Part shown: positions 12,039 to 22,937 of the stretch, piece by piece
How the letters are laid out: the number at the start of each line of letters is the position of its first letter
Numbering within the stretch: position 1 is the stretch's first letter
NCBI GenBank assembly: GCA_019454045.1
Contig: SKCR01036129.1
Location: 1 to 64,000 of the forward strand
Origin: Zanthoxylum bungeanum
Lineage: Eukaryota > Streptophyta > Magnoliopsida > Sapindales > Rutaceae
DNA: 64,000 nucleotides
Reading direction: 5' to 3'
Notes under the pieces: model-generated
Told to the model about the DNA's origin: nothing
The model's input: only the letters and a program-made list of their open reading frames with translations
Databases searched by the model: none
Program-made: the position numbers and the translations under genes

Positions 12039-12681
12039 TGTAGGCATTGCATTTTTGCATGTGAAACCCGATGATGAGTCTCAGTTGGAGGCACTTCATT
12101 TTAGTTAAGGATATTGCGGGAAACGATCGTCGGAAGGGAATCAGTATTTCGTTAGATCTTTGTTCACTTATTTGGCGTCAAGCTCACTTGTTGGACCTCC
12201 GTTTAGATCACCTTTGGCCCAGAAAAAAAACCAAAAACCTTTTAATCTAGCCCATACACGCCTAACCCACTCACCAAGCCAAACCAAGCCCACACCACAT
12301 CTAGCCCACACGCCCACCATGACTAGGCCCACACGCCCTTCACCCTAAATTACACCCAAATTAAATAAAATATTAAATAAAATATTAATTAGATAATGTA
12401 ATTGAATTAAATAAAATAATTAAACCATTTACCAATTAAATAAAACATAAAATATAATCCTACCTAATTTAGATAAATCAAATATATTAACTTCATAACT
12501 AAACAAAATAATATACTAAATTAAAGAAATATCATGCCTAATTAAATCACTCATAACCAATTTAAATATATTGACTTCCTAATCTAAACCAATCTTGTCT
12601 CCATCAAATCCATTGCTTTCTTTCTTTAACACTAAATCAAATCCCTTCCTTGTGAGACAAGGAGAAGCCCTAGCCCTTCTC

Positions 12682-12689
12682 TATATAAA
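12682..12689 (+). promoter_or_regulatory. Probable TATA box of the D LTR
   Basis: TATATAAA in the context CTTCTCTATATAAACAACCC is conserved in the 3' LTR at 25283-25290. An A- and C-rich probable transcribed leader follows in both copies. Confidence 0.65.
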
Positions 12690-13597
12690 CAACCCCTAAC
12701 CAAGACATGATGGCCCTAGCTCAGACACACAACTCGCACGCAAATCACAGCAAGATACCCTAGACATTACACGCAAATCACAAGAAAAATAGCAAACAAT
12801 TCTCTTCATCCCCACCCTCACATTACCGAAAATACAACAGCCATTCACAGCCCCTACAACCATCAAAACAGCCCTTAATCACCACCGAAAACTAGCCTCA
12901 TAAACCCCCACACATCACTGAAAATTACCCCCAAAAACAGCAGCTACATACACCAAAAATTACCCCAAAAATAGCAGCCCTGAACACGCAAACAACAGCC
13001 CAAAATCACCTTAAAACAGCAGCAAATTAACCCTAAAAACATCAGCCATTCACGCCAAAACAGTGACCTGAACAGTGAGCAGAAAATACAGAGGAAACAG
13101 CAGCAAAACGGAGGCCAAACAGCAAGCAAAACAGCAAAACAATGAGCTAAAACGCAAACCAGTGAACCGGAGAAGTTGAGGAGCTTTACCCTTTCGATCT
13201 CCGTGAAACGCAAGTCCGAAAGTCGGCAAAAAAGTTTAGACCTGAGGGTATTTTCCACATTCGTTTTCTGTTTTATTTTTATTATTCATTGAGTATTGTT
13301 CGCATGATTGTTATGTTAAAATGCATGTTGTGGCCCTTAAGTAGATAAATATGCATGGATTACGAAATATTGTATGTTGTGGCCTTGGAATAAAATGAAA
13401 GACGTGTCAACTCTCGCGGTATATCGGATGGAAACCCAGACATAATTTCATAGCCGATTCCGAATGGACGGTAGTATGATATGTACTCGGGATACAACTC
13501 CACGTACCGCTTGAGTAAACAACACTTTCTTTTGTTTTATGTTGCTTTGATTTATTTATTATTCGTCATTTAAATTCCGCATGTTACTTGTTTATAC

Positions 13598-13946
13598 ATG
13601 ATGCGATCGGGCGCATGAGCTTAGTAAGTTGGATTAAAGGTCCCCTATTTGGAGGGGTTAAAACCCTTTACCACGATGCTTTGCCGCGTCGGTTGATGTG
13701 TGTTCGGTTGAATGTAAGATATGTTCAATCTGGCATACTAAGTTTGATATTATTGTCTTTATTCTTTGTATGCATGATGCGATCAAGCGCACGGGCTTAG
13801 TAAGTCGGATTAAAGGCCCCCTATTTGGAGGGGTTAAAACCCTTTACCACGATGTTTTGCCGCGCGGTTGATGTATATTCGGTTGAATGTAAGATGTGTT
13901 CAATCAGGTATACGAAGTTTCATATAATTATCTTTATCTTTGTACG
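13598..13946 (+). repeat. Two 174-175-bp tandem units in the D 5' LTR
   Basis: Each unit begins near CATGATGCGATC and contains GGTCCCCTATTTGGAGGGGTTAAAACCC-like sequence, with inverted CCCCTA...GGAGGGG. A more divergent unit follows at 13947. The 3' LTR has three such units (26189-26714). Confidence 0.85.
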
Positions 13947-15418
13947 CATTGTAATGAAAAGCGCATGGGCTCATTGTGTTGGACTAAAAAGGTTCTCCAT
14001 TTAGGGGAAGAAAAGCCTAAAAGGCTACTTTGCCACGATATTTGCCGCGTATTTCATATATTGATTGCATCATCTACCCCTGTCTTGGCTCGATCTATTA
14101 CCATTGTACACCCATATTATTAGCCCTTGCACTTTCCTTTGTTCATACACAAACCAGAACCCTCATTCACGTTAAGACCTAAGCCTCTTCACGCTAATCA
14201 CACCTTTACCCACTTAACGCCACCTATTAGCCTCAAATAGCTTTACCCCCTTCTCTCGCTACGCACCTGCTCGCCCACGTCCCCCTAACCTGCCACCTTG
14301 CCCTTTTACCGCAACAACCTCACCAGCCTCAACTTTAATTTACGCTTACCACAAGCACAAAGCCTCACGCAATTGTCCATTTGCCGCCGCAACTACCTAC
14401 AAGCCATTTGCTCCACTCATAAGACCATGCCTTAACGCCACCTATTAGCCTCAACCCGCGCGTAAAGCCAACTATACCATTCACGCATGTATTATGAAAT
14501 CCCATATGGTCATCCTTATCTTTGTACGCATCATAATGAAAAGCACATTTATTCCATTGGTTGCATCACTTACCTTAGTTTTGGTTTAACGTATTACAAT
14601 TCATATATCCATGTCATGATAGCATTTGAGTATTATTTCTTGTGGTATATCGGATGGAAACCCAGACATAAATTCCGTAGCCGATTTCGAATGGACGGTA
14701 GTGCGGTCTGTACTTGGGATACAATTCCACGTACCACTTGGAAAAGTGTTCACATGTGTGTTTGTGTCCATATTAGTTATCTTCTTTTGCACCACGTCAT
14801 AACATGCTTACTTTAATGCCTAATTGCATCCTTAAGTGTCTTTTTGCATTATGTATTTAGTTGACTCTTTTATTTACACATGGATATGAAATGGCTATTT
14901 GTTTATGCTTCCGCACGTATAAGTATGATATGTCTATGAAATCACATGTTCACCATTATTTGATTCGCTTTTATGTGTTCTTGCATGGTTAATGTGTGCT
15001 CGTGTTTCCATGAATACAATATGCCAATGAAGTTGTAAGTTCGTTGCTATTTTGATTTACTTTCAAGCATGCAATCTTAAATGTAAGATATATGCAAATT
15101 TAGGTGTAAGTTTTATTTTTTGCACATATGAACTTAGAAGCATGATACTCTTGGAAATAAGTGTTACTTAAGCTTGATTAAATTATTACACAAATCATTT
15201 CATTACAAGTGACATAAGTAAGGGACCATTCCGAACCCAATGGTTTGAGGTCTTCCCTTGCGAGGGGTGAATGCGGCCTTAAATCTCATTTTCCCTGTTC
15301 ACACCGGGTGGCGACTCCATTATTCTCCGGTTTAGTCCCCCGTGGCTACTCCGTACTCCCGACTAGGCCGCGAGCCTAGGACAACATGCGTCGCCCCAGA
15401 TCCTGTGTTCCCACAGTC

Positions 15419-15436
15419 TGGCGACTCCACTGGGGA
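15419..15436 (+). promoter_or_regulatory. Primer-binding site of element D (tRNA-Arg type)
   Basis: TGGCGACTCCACTGGGGA follows the LTR end by 3 bp and fits the complement of a plant tRNA-Arg 3' end (CCCCAGTGGAGTCGCCA). Ogre-type elements use tRNA-Arg. Confidence 0.8.
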
Positions 15437-16590
15437 TAGAGAATCGGCCCCGAAATATTGTCTTGTAATGTTTGGATTTATGTTCTAATTGACCGTGTCT
15501 ATAGTGGATAAAATGGGGGTTTAATTACAGGCATTTTGAGGCTAGGTAATGGTTTGGTGTCTTCCTTCACTCACTACCTTTCTAGAAGGAAAAGCTGTGA
15601 AGGCACCTAGATAGCCATCTACTCGTAGCCTATTGTGATGGACTAATTTGGAGGACTCGTTGTTTATTCCTGACACCAAGCGATAAGAGCCTAAGAGGCT
15701 TGGGTATTTAAGTGAGCCTCGCTCCACCCCCCTCTGTGGAATCTACAACGGGAAATCCATTTGACAGTCGGTCACACACCATAGCTCACTGGCATGTACC
15801 TTAGTGTATAAAAAAGGGTGCGCTCACTTAGCCGCTCGAACCCTTGATTGGGGGGAGACCTAGTTGTGGGCCATCCTTCACCGGTGAGAGCCTTTGTCTA
15901 CACTCTTGCGAACCCACCCATAGACCGGGGTTGTATGGTTAAAGTAACAATTATTTTCTTGAGTATGTGCTTGTGGACCATCCTTATTTGGATGCAGTTG
16001 GACAATTGTCAGAAATACGAACTTGCTGGGCCATTTAAACTGGGGCGAGTTCGTACCTTATGACCATTAGGCCCAAAGCTTCTGAAATGTTGATGGGCCA
16101 TTCTGTAGAAATTATTGTTTTATGTTTGCATTATCTTTCTTTTATGCTTGTGTTTGGGAACATCGTCGTTTGGATCCATTTGGACCATTTGTCATGGGAT
16201 ATGGGCTTGTTGGCCATTTAAACTGGGACAAGAACGTATTTTATGACGATTGGGCCAAAGGCTTCTAAGTGTTGATGGGTCACTTTGTGCTTGTGTTCGG
16301 AACATTACCATTTGGATTTAGTTGGGCTCCTTGCCATGGATGTGAACTCGTTGGGCCATTTAAACTGGGACGAGTTCACTTCTATGACAGTTAGCCCAAA
16401 AGCTTCTAAAATGATAACGGGCTGATTTGTTTGAAAAATTTAGTTGATTTAGTATGTTATATATGTTACATGCATCTCATCACCTCATACATACATGTAT
16501 CATATTAACACCTTCCATGTCTCAAAAAGACATCATAGATACCGTTGGGTTAGAGAAGGGACAAGGCTCATTAAGAGAACAGTAACAGGC
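15437..16590 (+). other. Untranslated leader of element D
   Basis: This lies between the primer site and gag. The only open stretches are short (15848-16063) and carry no recognisable domain. Its second half holds three tandem repeats. Confidence 0.6.
15967..16425 (+). repeat. Three tandem repeats (~136-170 bp) in the D leader
   Basis: Each unit begins TGCTTGTG(T/G) and contains GGCCATTTAAACTGGG(A/G)C(G/A)A, TATGAC and CCAAAGGCTTCTAA-like blocks, ending GATGGGCC. Units start near 15967, 16145 and 16288. They differ at many positions, so the array is old. Confidence 0.8.
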
Positions 16591-17555
16591 ATGAGTGAAT
16601 CCGGTAACGAGGTATCCCGTATGGATCAGTTAGAGAACGGTCTCGCCAAGATCACTGAATAGTTGCAAGCTTTGACTACTGCTGTGGCTGGTATAGCCGA
16701 GTCTCGTGCTGGGGGTAGTTCTGGGGATGTAAGGCAAGAGGAACCTCCGAACAGATTGGGGGATGATATCCCCACTTTTGATGATGATATGGCAGAGTAT
16801 GCAGCAGCAGAGTATCTGGGTCTCAGGCAGAGTTACAGAAGCTTCGGGATCAGGTTGAGTCAGTTACCCGCAAGATGAGGGGTAAAATGAGGATTTGCTG
16901 GATTATGACATGCTGACTTTCAAGGAACAGTTACCGGCACAGTTCAAGATGCCTGATATGGCTAAGTTTAGCGGGGGAATGGGGATCCAAGGGTGCATCT
17001 CCGACAGTTGTATCAGTCATGAGTTCAGTTGGCCTATCTCAGCGCCAAGTGCAGAAGATGTTTGGAATGTCGCTCGAGGGAGCTCCCGTGGTGTGGTACC
17101 ACAGTTTAGAGAAGAAAGTGAAGGAAGATTGGAGGGAGTTGGCTGATGGCTTCCTGAAGCAGTATGTCACTGACCTAGAGATCGATCTGTCACTCCGCGA
17201 TCTGGAGAATGTTAAACAAAAGTCGGAGGAGAGTTTTAAGGAATATGTGGACCGATGGAGAGGTCAGTTGTTGAAGATGCAGACTAGGCCTTCGGAGAAG
17301 GATCAGATTAAAATGATTATCAAGGGCACCAAGCCCTCTATTTACAGCAAGTTGAGGAGGATGACCTCCATGATTACAGACTTTCGGCAGTTGAGGGAAA
17401 CTGTCATGGACATTGAAGACAAAGAGGCGGAAAACAGGAAGTTTTATGGCTTAAGTAGGAGGCCTGTTGGAGGGACATTGGGAACTAAGCCTGTTTCTGT
17501 GGAAGTTGCTGCCATCCGGAACCGGAGATTTTCCAACTTGGGAAGGCCCCTGTGA
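16591..17555 (+). pseudogene. gag: Gag of Tat/Ogre element D, broken
   Basis: The likely start is ATG at 16591 (MSESGNEVSRMDQLENGLAK), followed by an in-frame TAG at about 16660. The gag core runs from FKMPDMAKFSGG near 16947 through QRQVQKMFGMSLEGAPVVWY, FLKQYVTDLEIDLSLRDLENV and FKEYVDRWRGQL to about 17450. A frameshift lies between 16880 and 17020. The order and spacing match gag of the Tat clade. Confidence 0.8.
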
Positions 17556-18290
17556 AAGGTGCTAGAGAAATTGAAGAGGTAAGGGCTCTTAAAACCCTTG
17601 GAAGCCAAACCATTACCCAATCCCCCACCATCATATTATAACCTAAGCCTTTACTGTCACTTTCACCAATAAAAGGGCCATGACACCGACAACTGCGCCC
17701 GACTCCGCCATGAAATCCAAGACTTGATAGACTCCAAGAAAATACCTGACCCAGAAACAGAACAGCCTGACACACATAGAAACCCCTTACCCAACTACCG
17801 TGCCGTACCACCACCACCTATATGATCAATTCTGGCCTCCCAGAAGACCTTGTCCTAAAATCCTTTCACCCTCAAGCCTTTTGCCTGGGAATCTGGGATA
17901 GTACTAGTGAAGATGAGACTGAGTTGGGGGAAAAACTTTTGGCTTGATTTCTCTAGCAAGTGATGAGGAAGAAGTGAGGGGAATGACGCGCAGCGGTCGT
18001 TTTTACAATGATATGGCAGAAAAGGGTAAGGAAGTTTTGACAGATGGTAGAGAAGTGGTTGAGACTGCAGAAAATACTGAGGGAGATATAGTGCTGAGGC
18101 AATTGAGGAAGACTAGAGCACAAGTGAGTATCTGGGAACTGTTATGTGCATCTCGGGAGCATAGGCAGGCCATGGTTGAGGCCTTGAGCAAGATTGTGGT
18201 CGGAAGACGCCAACCCTGCAATGTTTGTTGGGTCAGTTCAGAAAGAAGCTTTGCAGATATCTTTTTCTGAGGATGAACTCCCGGTGGAGG
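17556..18290 (+). pseudogene. Gag-protease linker of element D
   Basis: A proline-rich, frameshifted stretch is followed at 17944-18200 by MTRSGRFYNDM and LRKTRAQVSIWELLCASREH. These are the conserved region that precedes protease in Tat/Ogre polyproteins. No enzymatic motif is visible. Confidence 0.7.
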
Positions 18291-18780
18291 GGGAGAAATC
18301 ATAATAGGCCTCTATTTATCAGGGCCGAGGTGAGGGGCAAGAGAACTTCATGTGTGATGGTGGATGACGGTTCGTCCATCAATGTGTGCCCGCTGAAAAT
18401 TTTGGCAAGATTGGGTATGAAAGCGACAGACTTGGACCCCTCCAGCATGACTATTAAGGCTTATGATGACAGTAAAAGGGGAGTTGAGGGTACTTTTGTG
18501 GCTATGGTCAAGGTAGGCCCGATTGAAGATGAGGTTGAGTTCACGGTACTGGACATCCGGCTACTTTCGCCTTATTATTGGGAAGACTTGGTTTCACAAA
18601 CTTGGGGGCGTGCCTTCCACTTTACATCAGATGATCAAGTTCCCGTATGAGGGAGAAGTTGTTACTATCCGAGCTGAGGTAGATAATGCCGTGGCTGCCT
18701 TGGAGATACAACCTTTCACGAGGTTTCAAGTGTCGGCTACTTTTGAGGAGTGGGGGATCCTAGGGTGGCTAGGATCATGA
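18291..18780 (+). pseudogene. pol: Aspartic protease of element D
   Basis: The frame 18300-18640 contains the retropepsin-like active site MVDDGSSINVCP near 18360, then the body to VEFTVLDIRLL. A frameshift near 18575 moves the C-terminal part (WFHKLGGVPSTLHQMIKFP) into another frame. The active-site aspartate is kept but the gene is broken. Confidence 0.8.
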
Positions 18781-19379
18781 AAAAAATGAAGTTTGAGCCG
18801 GGTGAAGGTTCAAATTACCAGATTTCAGAGGACAGACTACTCGGAAGGGTTTGGGGTACAAATCTGATGAGGAAAAGCTGAAGGTCAAGAAAAGGGTTCA
18901 TGAAACTGATGGAATGTTTTGTGAAAGCTTCAGGATATCAAGGGGAGCCTGAACCTGTGGAAGTTAATGAATTGTGGTACCTGGGTTTGAGATTTTCCAG
19001 GATATGCTGGGTAAGAAGCGATGGTTGAAGAAATTGTGAAGAAAGAAGAAGAGAATTGGGGGAAGAGAATGATGAAGTTGGAGAGCCTGACTCTGGGAGA
19101 GGACAAAAAGCCTGAGGAAAACCTGGTTGCAGAGGAAGAAGTGTCTATAGATGATGAAGACATTTACCTTCCTGATTTGTTTGAATGTTTTCCACATTAT
19201 CCAATAATAAAGACATTTCTTTTGCTTACTTGCCTGAGTCATTTCCATTTACTCTGCACGAATCAAGCATATGATATCAGTTTGGCCAGAACTACTGCAT
19301 TTAACTTGGGTACGCTGAGAAACCCCAAGGAAATTCTGATTGCAAGTGAAGTTACCTCCGAAGAGAGGGAGAAACTAGA
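18781..19379 (+). pseudogene. Protease-RT linker of element D
   Basis: This is an acidic, heavily frameshifted stretch including KVKKRVH-like and EEEVSIDDEDIYLPD segments. Its position between protease and RT is that of the long linker in Ogre-type pol. No catalytic motif is seen. Confidence 0.6.
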
Positions 19380-20250
19380 AGAAGTGTTGGTCAATATGCC
19401 AAAGTGTTTGCTTGGTCCTATGAGGACATGCCTGGGGTAGACAGAAACATTGCTCAGTACACAATACCAACTTATACGAATATGAGGCCAGTAAAACAGA
19501 AACTCCGACGGATGAGACCAGAATGGGCTGAGAAAGTCAGAGAGGAAGTTAAGAAACAGATAGATGTGGGGTTCCTGGAAGTAGTAAAGTATCCTGAGTG
19601 GTTGGCTAATATAGTGCCGGTGCCAAAGAAAGAAGGGAAGGTCAGAATGTGTGTAGACTACAGAGATCTCAACAAGGCTTGTCCAAAAGATGATTTTCCT
19701 CTGCCGCATATAGATGTTCTGGTTGATAGTGCGGCTTTATCTGCTATGTATTCATTTGTAGATGGGTTTTCAGGTTACAATCAGGTTCTCATGGCTGAGG
19801 AGGAAGACAAACACAAGACTGCATTTGTTACTGAGTGGGGTACTTATTGTTACAAGGTAATACCGTCGGGCTTAAGAATGCGGGAGCTACTTATCAGCGG
19901 ATGGCCACTACACTTTTCCACGACTTGATGCACAAAGAGATTGAGGTGTATGTGGATGACATGATGGTGAAATCAGAGACAAGAGTTGGGCATATCGAAG
20001 CACTGGAAAGGTTCCTTCAGAGAGTTGACAAATACAACCTGCGGCTTAATCCCAAGAAATGTGTGTTTGGGGTGACATCAGGGAAATTGCTTGGTCATAC
20101 AGTGGGAATGGGCGGAATAGAGGTAGATCTGAGAAAATCAAGGCAATCACAGAAATGCCTGCACCTAAGACAGAAAAAGAAGTCAGAGCATTCTTGGGGA
20201 AGATTCAGTACATCAGTCGGTTCATCGCCAAGTTGACATCAGTATGTGAG
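19380..20250 (+). pseudogene. pol: Reverse transcriptase of element D (Tat/Ogre)
   Basis: Order of motifs: FAWSYEDMPGVD, KKQIDVGFLEVVKYPEWLAN, VPVPKKEGKVRMCVDYRDLNKA, DGFSGYNQ, ATYQRMAT and the catalytic VYVDDMMVKS near 19950, then LNPKKCVFGV. The K-V-R-M-C-V-D-Y-R-D-L-N-K-A-C-P block is diagnostic of Tat/Ogre. The catalytic YVDD box is intact, but frameshifts near 19870 and 20100 break the frame. Confidence 0.9.
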
Positions 20251-20790
20251 CCTATCTTCAAACTGTTGAGAAAAGATCAGCCAGTGAGATGGAATGAACA
20301 GTGTCAGACAGCCTTCGAAAAAATCAGAGAGTACTTGGTAAAGCCTCATGTATTGAAACCTCCGAGACCGGGCAGACCTTTGATATTGTATTTGGCTATA
20401 GAATCAGAAGCACTGGGGGCAATGATGGTTACAGGCAGATGAGACAGGGGGTTGAGAACATGCAGTCTATTATCTGAGTAAGAAGATGCTCCCGTATGAG
20501 GCTCGGTATCAAGAAGTAGAGAAGATCTGTCTTGCTGTGGTATGGGCTTCCCGAAAATTACAGCATTATTTCCAGTCTTACAAGATCCGGGTTAGTGGCA
20601 AAGGAAAATCCTCTGAAATATCTTCATTCGGTGCCTTCACTAGTGGGAAAATTGGGCAGATGGTTGGTATTGCTGACAGAGTTTGACATTGAGTATCTCA
20701 TCCAAAATGATCCAAGGGCGAGCAGTAGAGCAGAGAGTAGCAGAGTTTCTGGCATTGCAACCTATTGAGGGGGATCAATATAAGTTTGAA
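20251..20790 (+). pseudogene. pol: First RNase H of element D
   Basis: ILYLAIESEALGAMMV, then YEARYQEVEKICLAVVWASRKLQHYF near 20490, match the Ty3/gypsy RNase H. The first catalytic position reads A-I-E-S where D is expected. Stops and shifts occur near 20440 and 20690. The sequence continues without a break into a second RNase H domain. Confidence 0.8.
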
Positions 20791-21200
20791 TTTCCAGATG
20801 AAGAGATCCAAGCAATAACAGTTCAGAGATGGAAGATGTATTTTGATGGAGCAGTGAATTACAAGGGAGCCGGAATGGGATTGTGATAGTGACCCGAGGG
20901 AGAAACTTTGCCTTTGGCCAAGAGGTTGACATTCAGAGTGACTAACAACATGGCCGAGTATGAAACATGTGCTTTTGGTTTGACAGCATTGATAGCCTTG
21001 AAGGCTGGGAGTGTGGAAGTCTACGGAGATTCTATGTGGTAGTCCAGCAGATGCGAGGAGAATGGGAATTGAAGAAGAACGGTTGAAACCTTACCTTTTT
21101 ACCTTAGAAAGTTGGCACAGGTTATCCCCGAGTGTAAGTTTCAGCACTTATCGAGAGAAGAGAATCAGATGGCAGATGCATTGGCTACACTTGCAGCGCA
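20791..21200 (+). pseudogene. pol: Second (archaeal-type) RNase H of element D
   Basis: WKMYFDGAVNYKGAGMGL near 20830, then TNNMAEYETCAFGL near 20944 and VYGDS near 21020, are the D-E-D set of the additional RNase H (aRH) carried by the Tat clade between RNase H and integrase. This places D firmly in Tat/Ogre. A stop at about 20883 and a frameshift near 21035 inactivate it. Confidence 0.82.
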
Positions 21201-21429
21201 ACTTGGGAAAATCCAGAAAAGTTAGTGATGAGACCGTTGATACTGACAACAGCAAGCAGACCTGTTTATGAGATAGAAAGAATTCTGGAAGTTGAGGTCG
21301 ACGACGGTAAACCTTGGTATTATGACATTCAGAGGTATCTGAAAATGGTGAACTCCCGGAAGGGGCAGACAGAAAAGACAGAATAGCCATTCAGAAATTA
21401 GCTTCCCAGTATGTAATTTTGAAAAGGGA

Positions 21430-22560
21430 ACTGTACAAGAGGCAAGCAAACGTATTCAGTTGAAGTGTTTGAGAAAAGAAGAAGCTCATCATGTATGGAA
21501 GAAATACACGCTGGGGTATGTGGTCCGCACATGAACGGGTTGAATCTGTCCCGCAAGATAGTAAGACAAGGTTTTTATTGGTCACCATGGAAACAGACTG
21601 CGCGAAGATGGTGAAGCACTGTCATTATTTGTCAAGCACATGGTAATTTGAATCACTTACCGCACACAGAGTTGCACGGGTTGTCAAAGCCGTGGCCTTT
21701 CTCAGCATGGGGAATTGATATGATTGGAGAAATTCGACCGAATGCATCGAATGGGTATCGCTTCATAGTAGTGGCAGTAGATTACTTCTCGAAGTGGGTG
21801 GAAGCCGAATCATTCTGCAATGTTACAAGCAAAACAGATGGCAAAGTTTATAGCTCGGAACCTCATTTATCGGTATGGTATGCCGCATCATGTAGTGACA
21901 GACAACAGAGTTCAGTTTCAAAGAGAGACGAAGGCAATTGTTGCAGAAATACGGGATAGGCCACCATAAGTCATCACCGTACAGGCCACAAGCAAATGGG
22001 GCAGTTAAGGCAGCCAACAAACTATAAAGACGATTTTAGCCAAGATGACAGAGAACTGCAGAGATTGGGCCGAGAAACTACCATATGCTTTGTGGGGGTA
22101 CAGAACATCAGTAAGAACAGCAACATGGGCCACACCTTACTCTTTAGTTTATGGAATGGAAGCAGTATTGCCAGTAGAAGTGGAAATACAGTCTATGAGG
22201 GTATTAGCAGAGGCAGAATTACCGGAACAGGAGTGGGCCGCACAGAGGTTTGATCAGTTAGCACTATTGGATGAGAAGAGAATGAAGTATTTGTATCACA
22301 TGCATTTGTATCAGAAGAGACTAGCCCGAGCATTCAACAAGAAGTACGCCCCCCCCCCCCAAGATCAGAAAGGGTGATTTGGTACTTAAGCAATCAAGGC
22401 CGTCGACGACAGATCCAGAGGAAAGTTCAAACCTAACTGGGAATGACCTTACGTAGTGCAGAAGGTAATGGGAAATGGAGCAGTGAAGCTATCATACTTG
22501 GAAGGGAACGTGTTCACCGAGCCGATCAACGTAGACAAATTGAAACAGTACTTTGCCTGA
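21430..22560 (+). pseudogene. pol: Integrase of element D
   Basis: A degraded H-H-C-C zinc region (HAGVCGPHMNG near 21512) is followed by FSAWGIDMIGEIRP, FIVVAVDYFSKWVEAE near 21768, then the C-terminal part WAEKLPYALWGYRTS and TPYSLVYGMEAVLPVEVE near 22130. The DDE core is frameshifted around 21830-22000. A run of 12 C at 22349-22360 disrupts the tail. The frame ends with TGA at 22558-22560. Confidence 0.85.
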
Positions 22561-22751
22561 GGGAGAGAGAAGACCGAGCAGTCACCAAGGAAATTGGCAG
22601 AAGAACCTAACCCAACGGGATAAGAAAATCATTCATGCATACACGTAACATTGCATTCTCTTCGTTGTTTGTTCTTGGTTTTGTGTTTCGCAGGTTCGAA
22701 GAAAAAGAGAAGCGGCAGAAGTGAGCCAAATAGCGTCAACGCAGTTTCAGT

Positions 22752-22937
22752 CTTGGGGGATGAGTCCCAGGGGACGAGGCCCACATCAACATTTTTTGGG
22801 GATAAGTCTCAGGGGCGAGGCCCATATCGGCTTGGGGGCAAGGCCCATGTCAGCTTGGGGGCGAGGCCCATATCAGCTTGGGGGCGAGGCCCTACATCAT
22901 GTCAGCTTAGGGGCGAGGCCCATATCAGCTTGAGGGT
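22752..22937 (+). repeat. 23-bp minisatellite in the 3' UTR of element D
   Basis: Units of the type GCTTGGGGGCGAGGCCCATATCA are repeated about seven times with point changes. Such 3'-UTR minisatellites are common in Tat/Ogre elements. The array stops in the sequence GCTTGAGGGTGAG at the junction with a displaced copy of copia-1. The true polypurine tract of D is therefore missing. Confidence 0.85.

Larger units (their letters stand above)
12039..15415 (+). repeat. 5' LTR of Tat/Ogre element D
   Basis: The LTR runs from TGTAGGCATTGC to GTTCCCACA and is followed by a tRNA-Arg primer site. Long LTRs of this kind are typical of the Tat/Ogre lineage. It aligns with 24667-28171 along its length, and a reverse-complement relative forms the solo LTR at 43998-46212. 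Small open frames such as 12944-13258 (-) and 13588-13800 (+) lie in it but fall in repeats and show no domain. Confidence 0.92.

Noticed and set aside
13588..13800. Repeated small ORFs in the D LTRs (also 26180-26696 and 14487-14816) as genes
   Set aside because: They are one tandem LTR unit read in a chance open frame. They have no domain and the frames differ between LTR copies.
19263..19709. 148-codon minus-strand frame
   Set aside because: It is antisense to the Tat RT region and has no domain of its own.
22752..22937. CRISPR-like array
   Set aside because: Units are contiguous 23-bp repeats without unique spacers in a plant retroelement 3' UTR.
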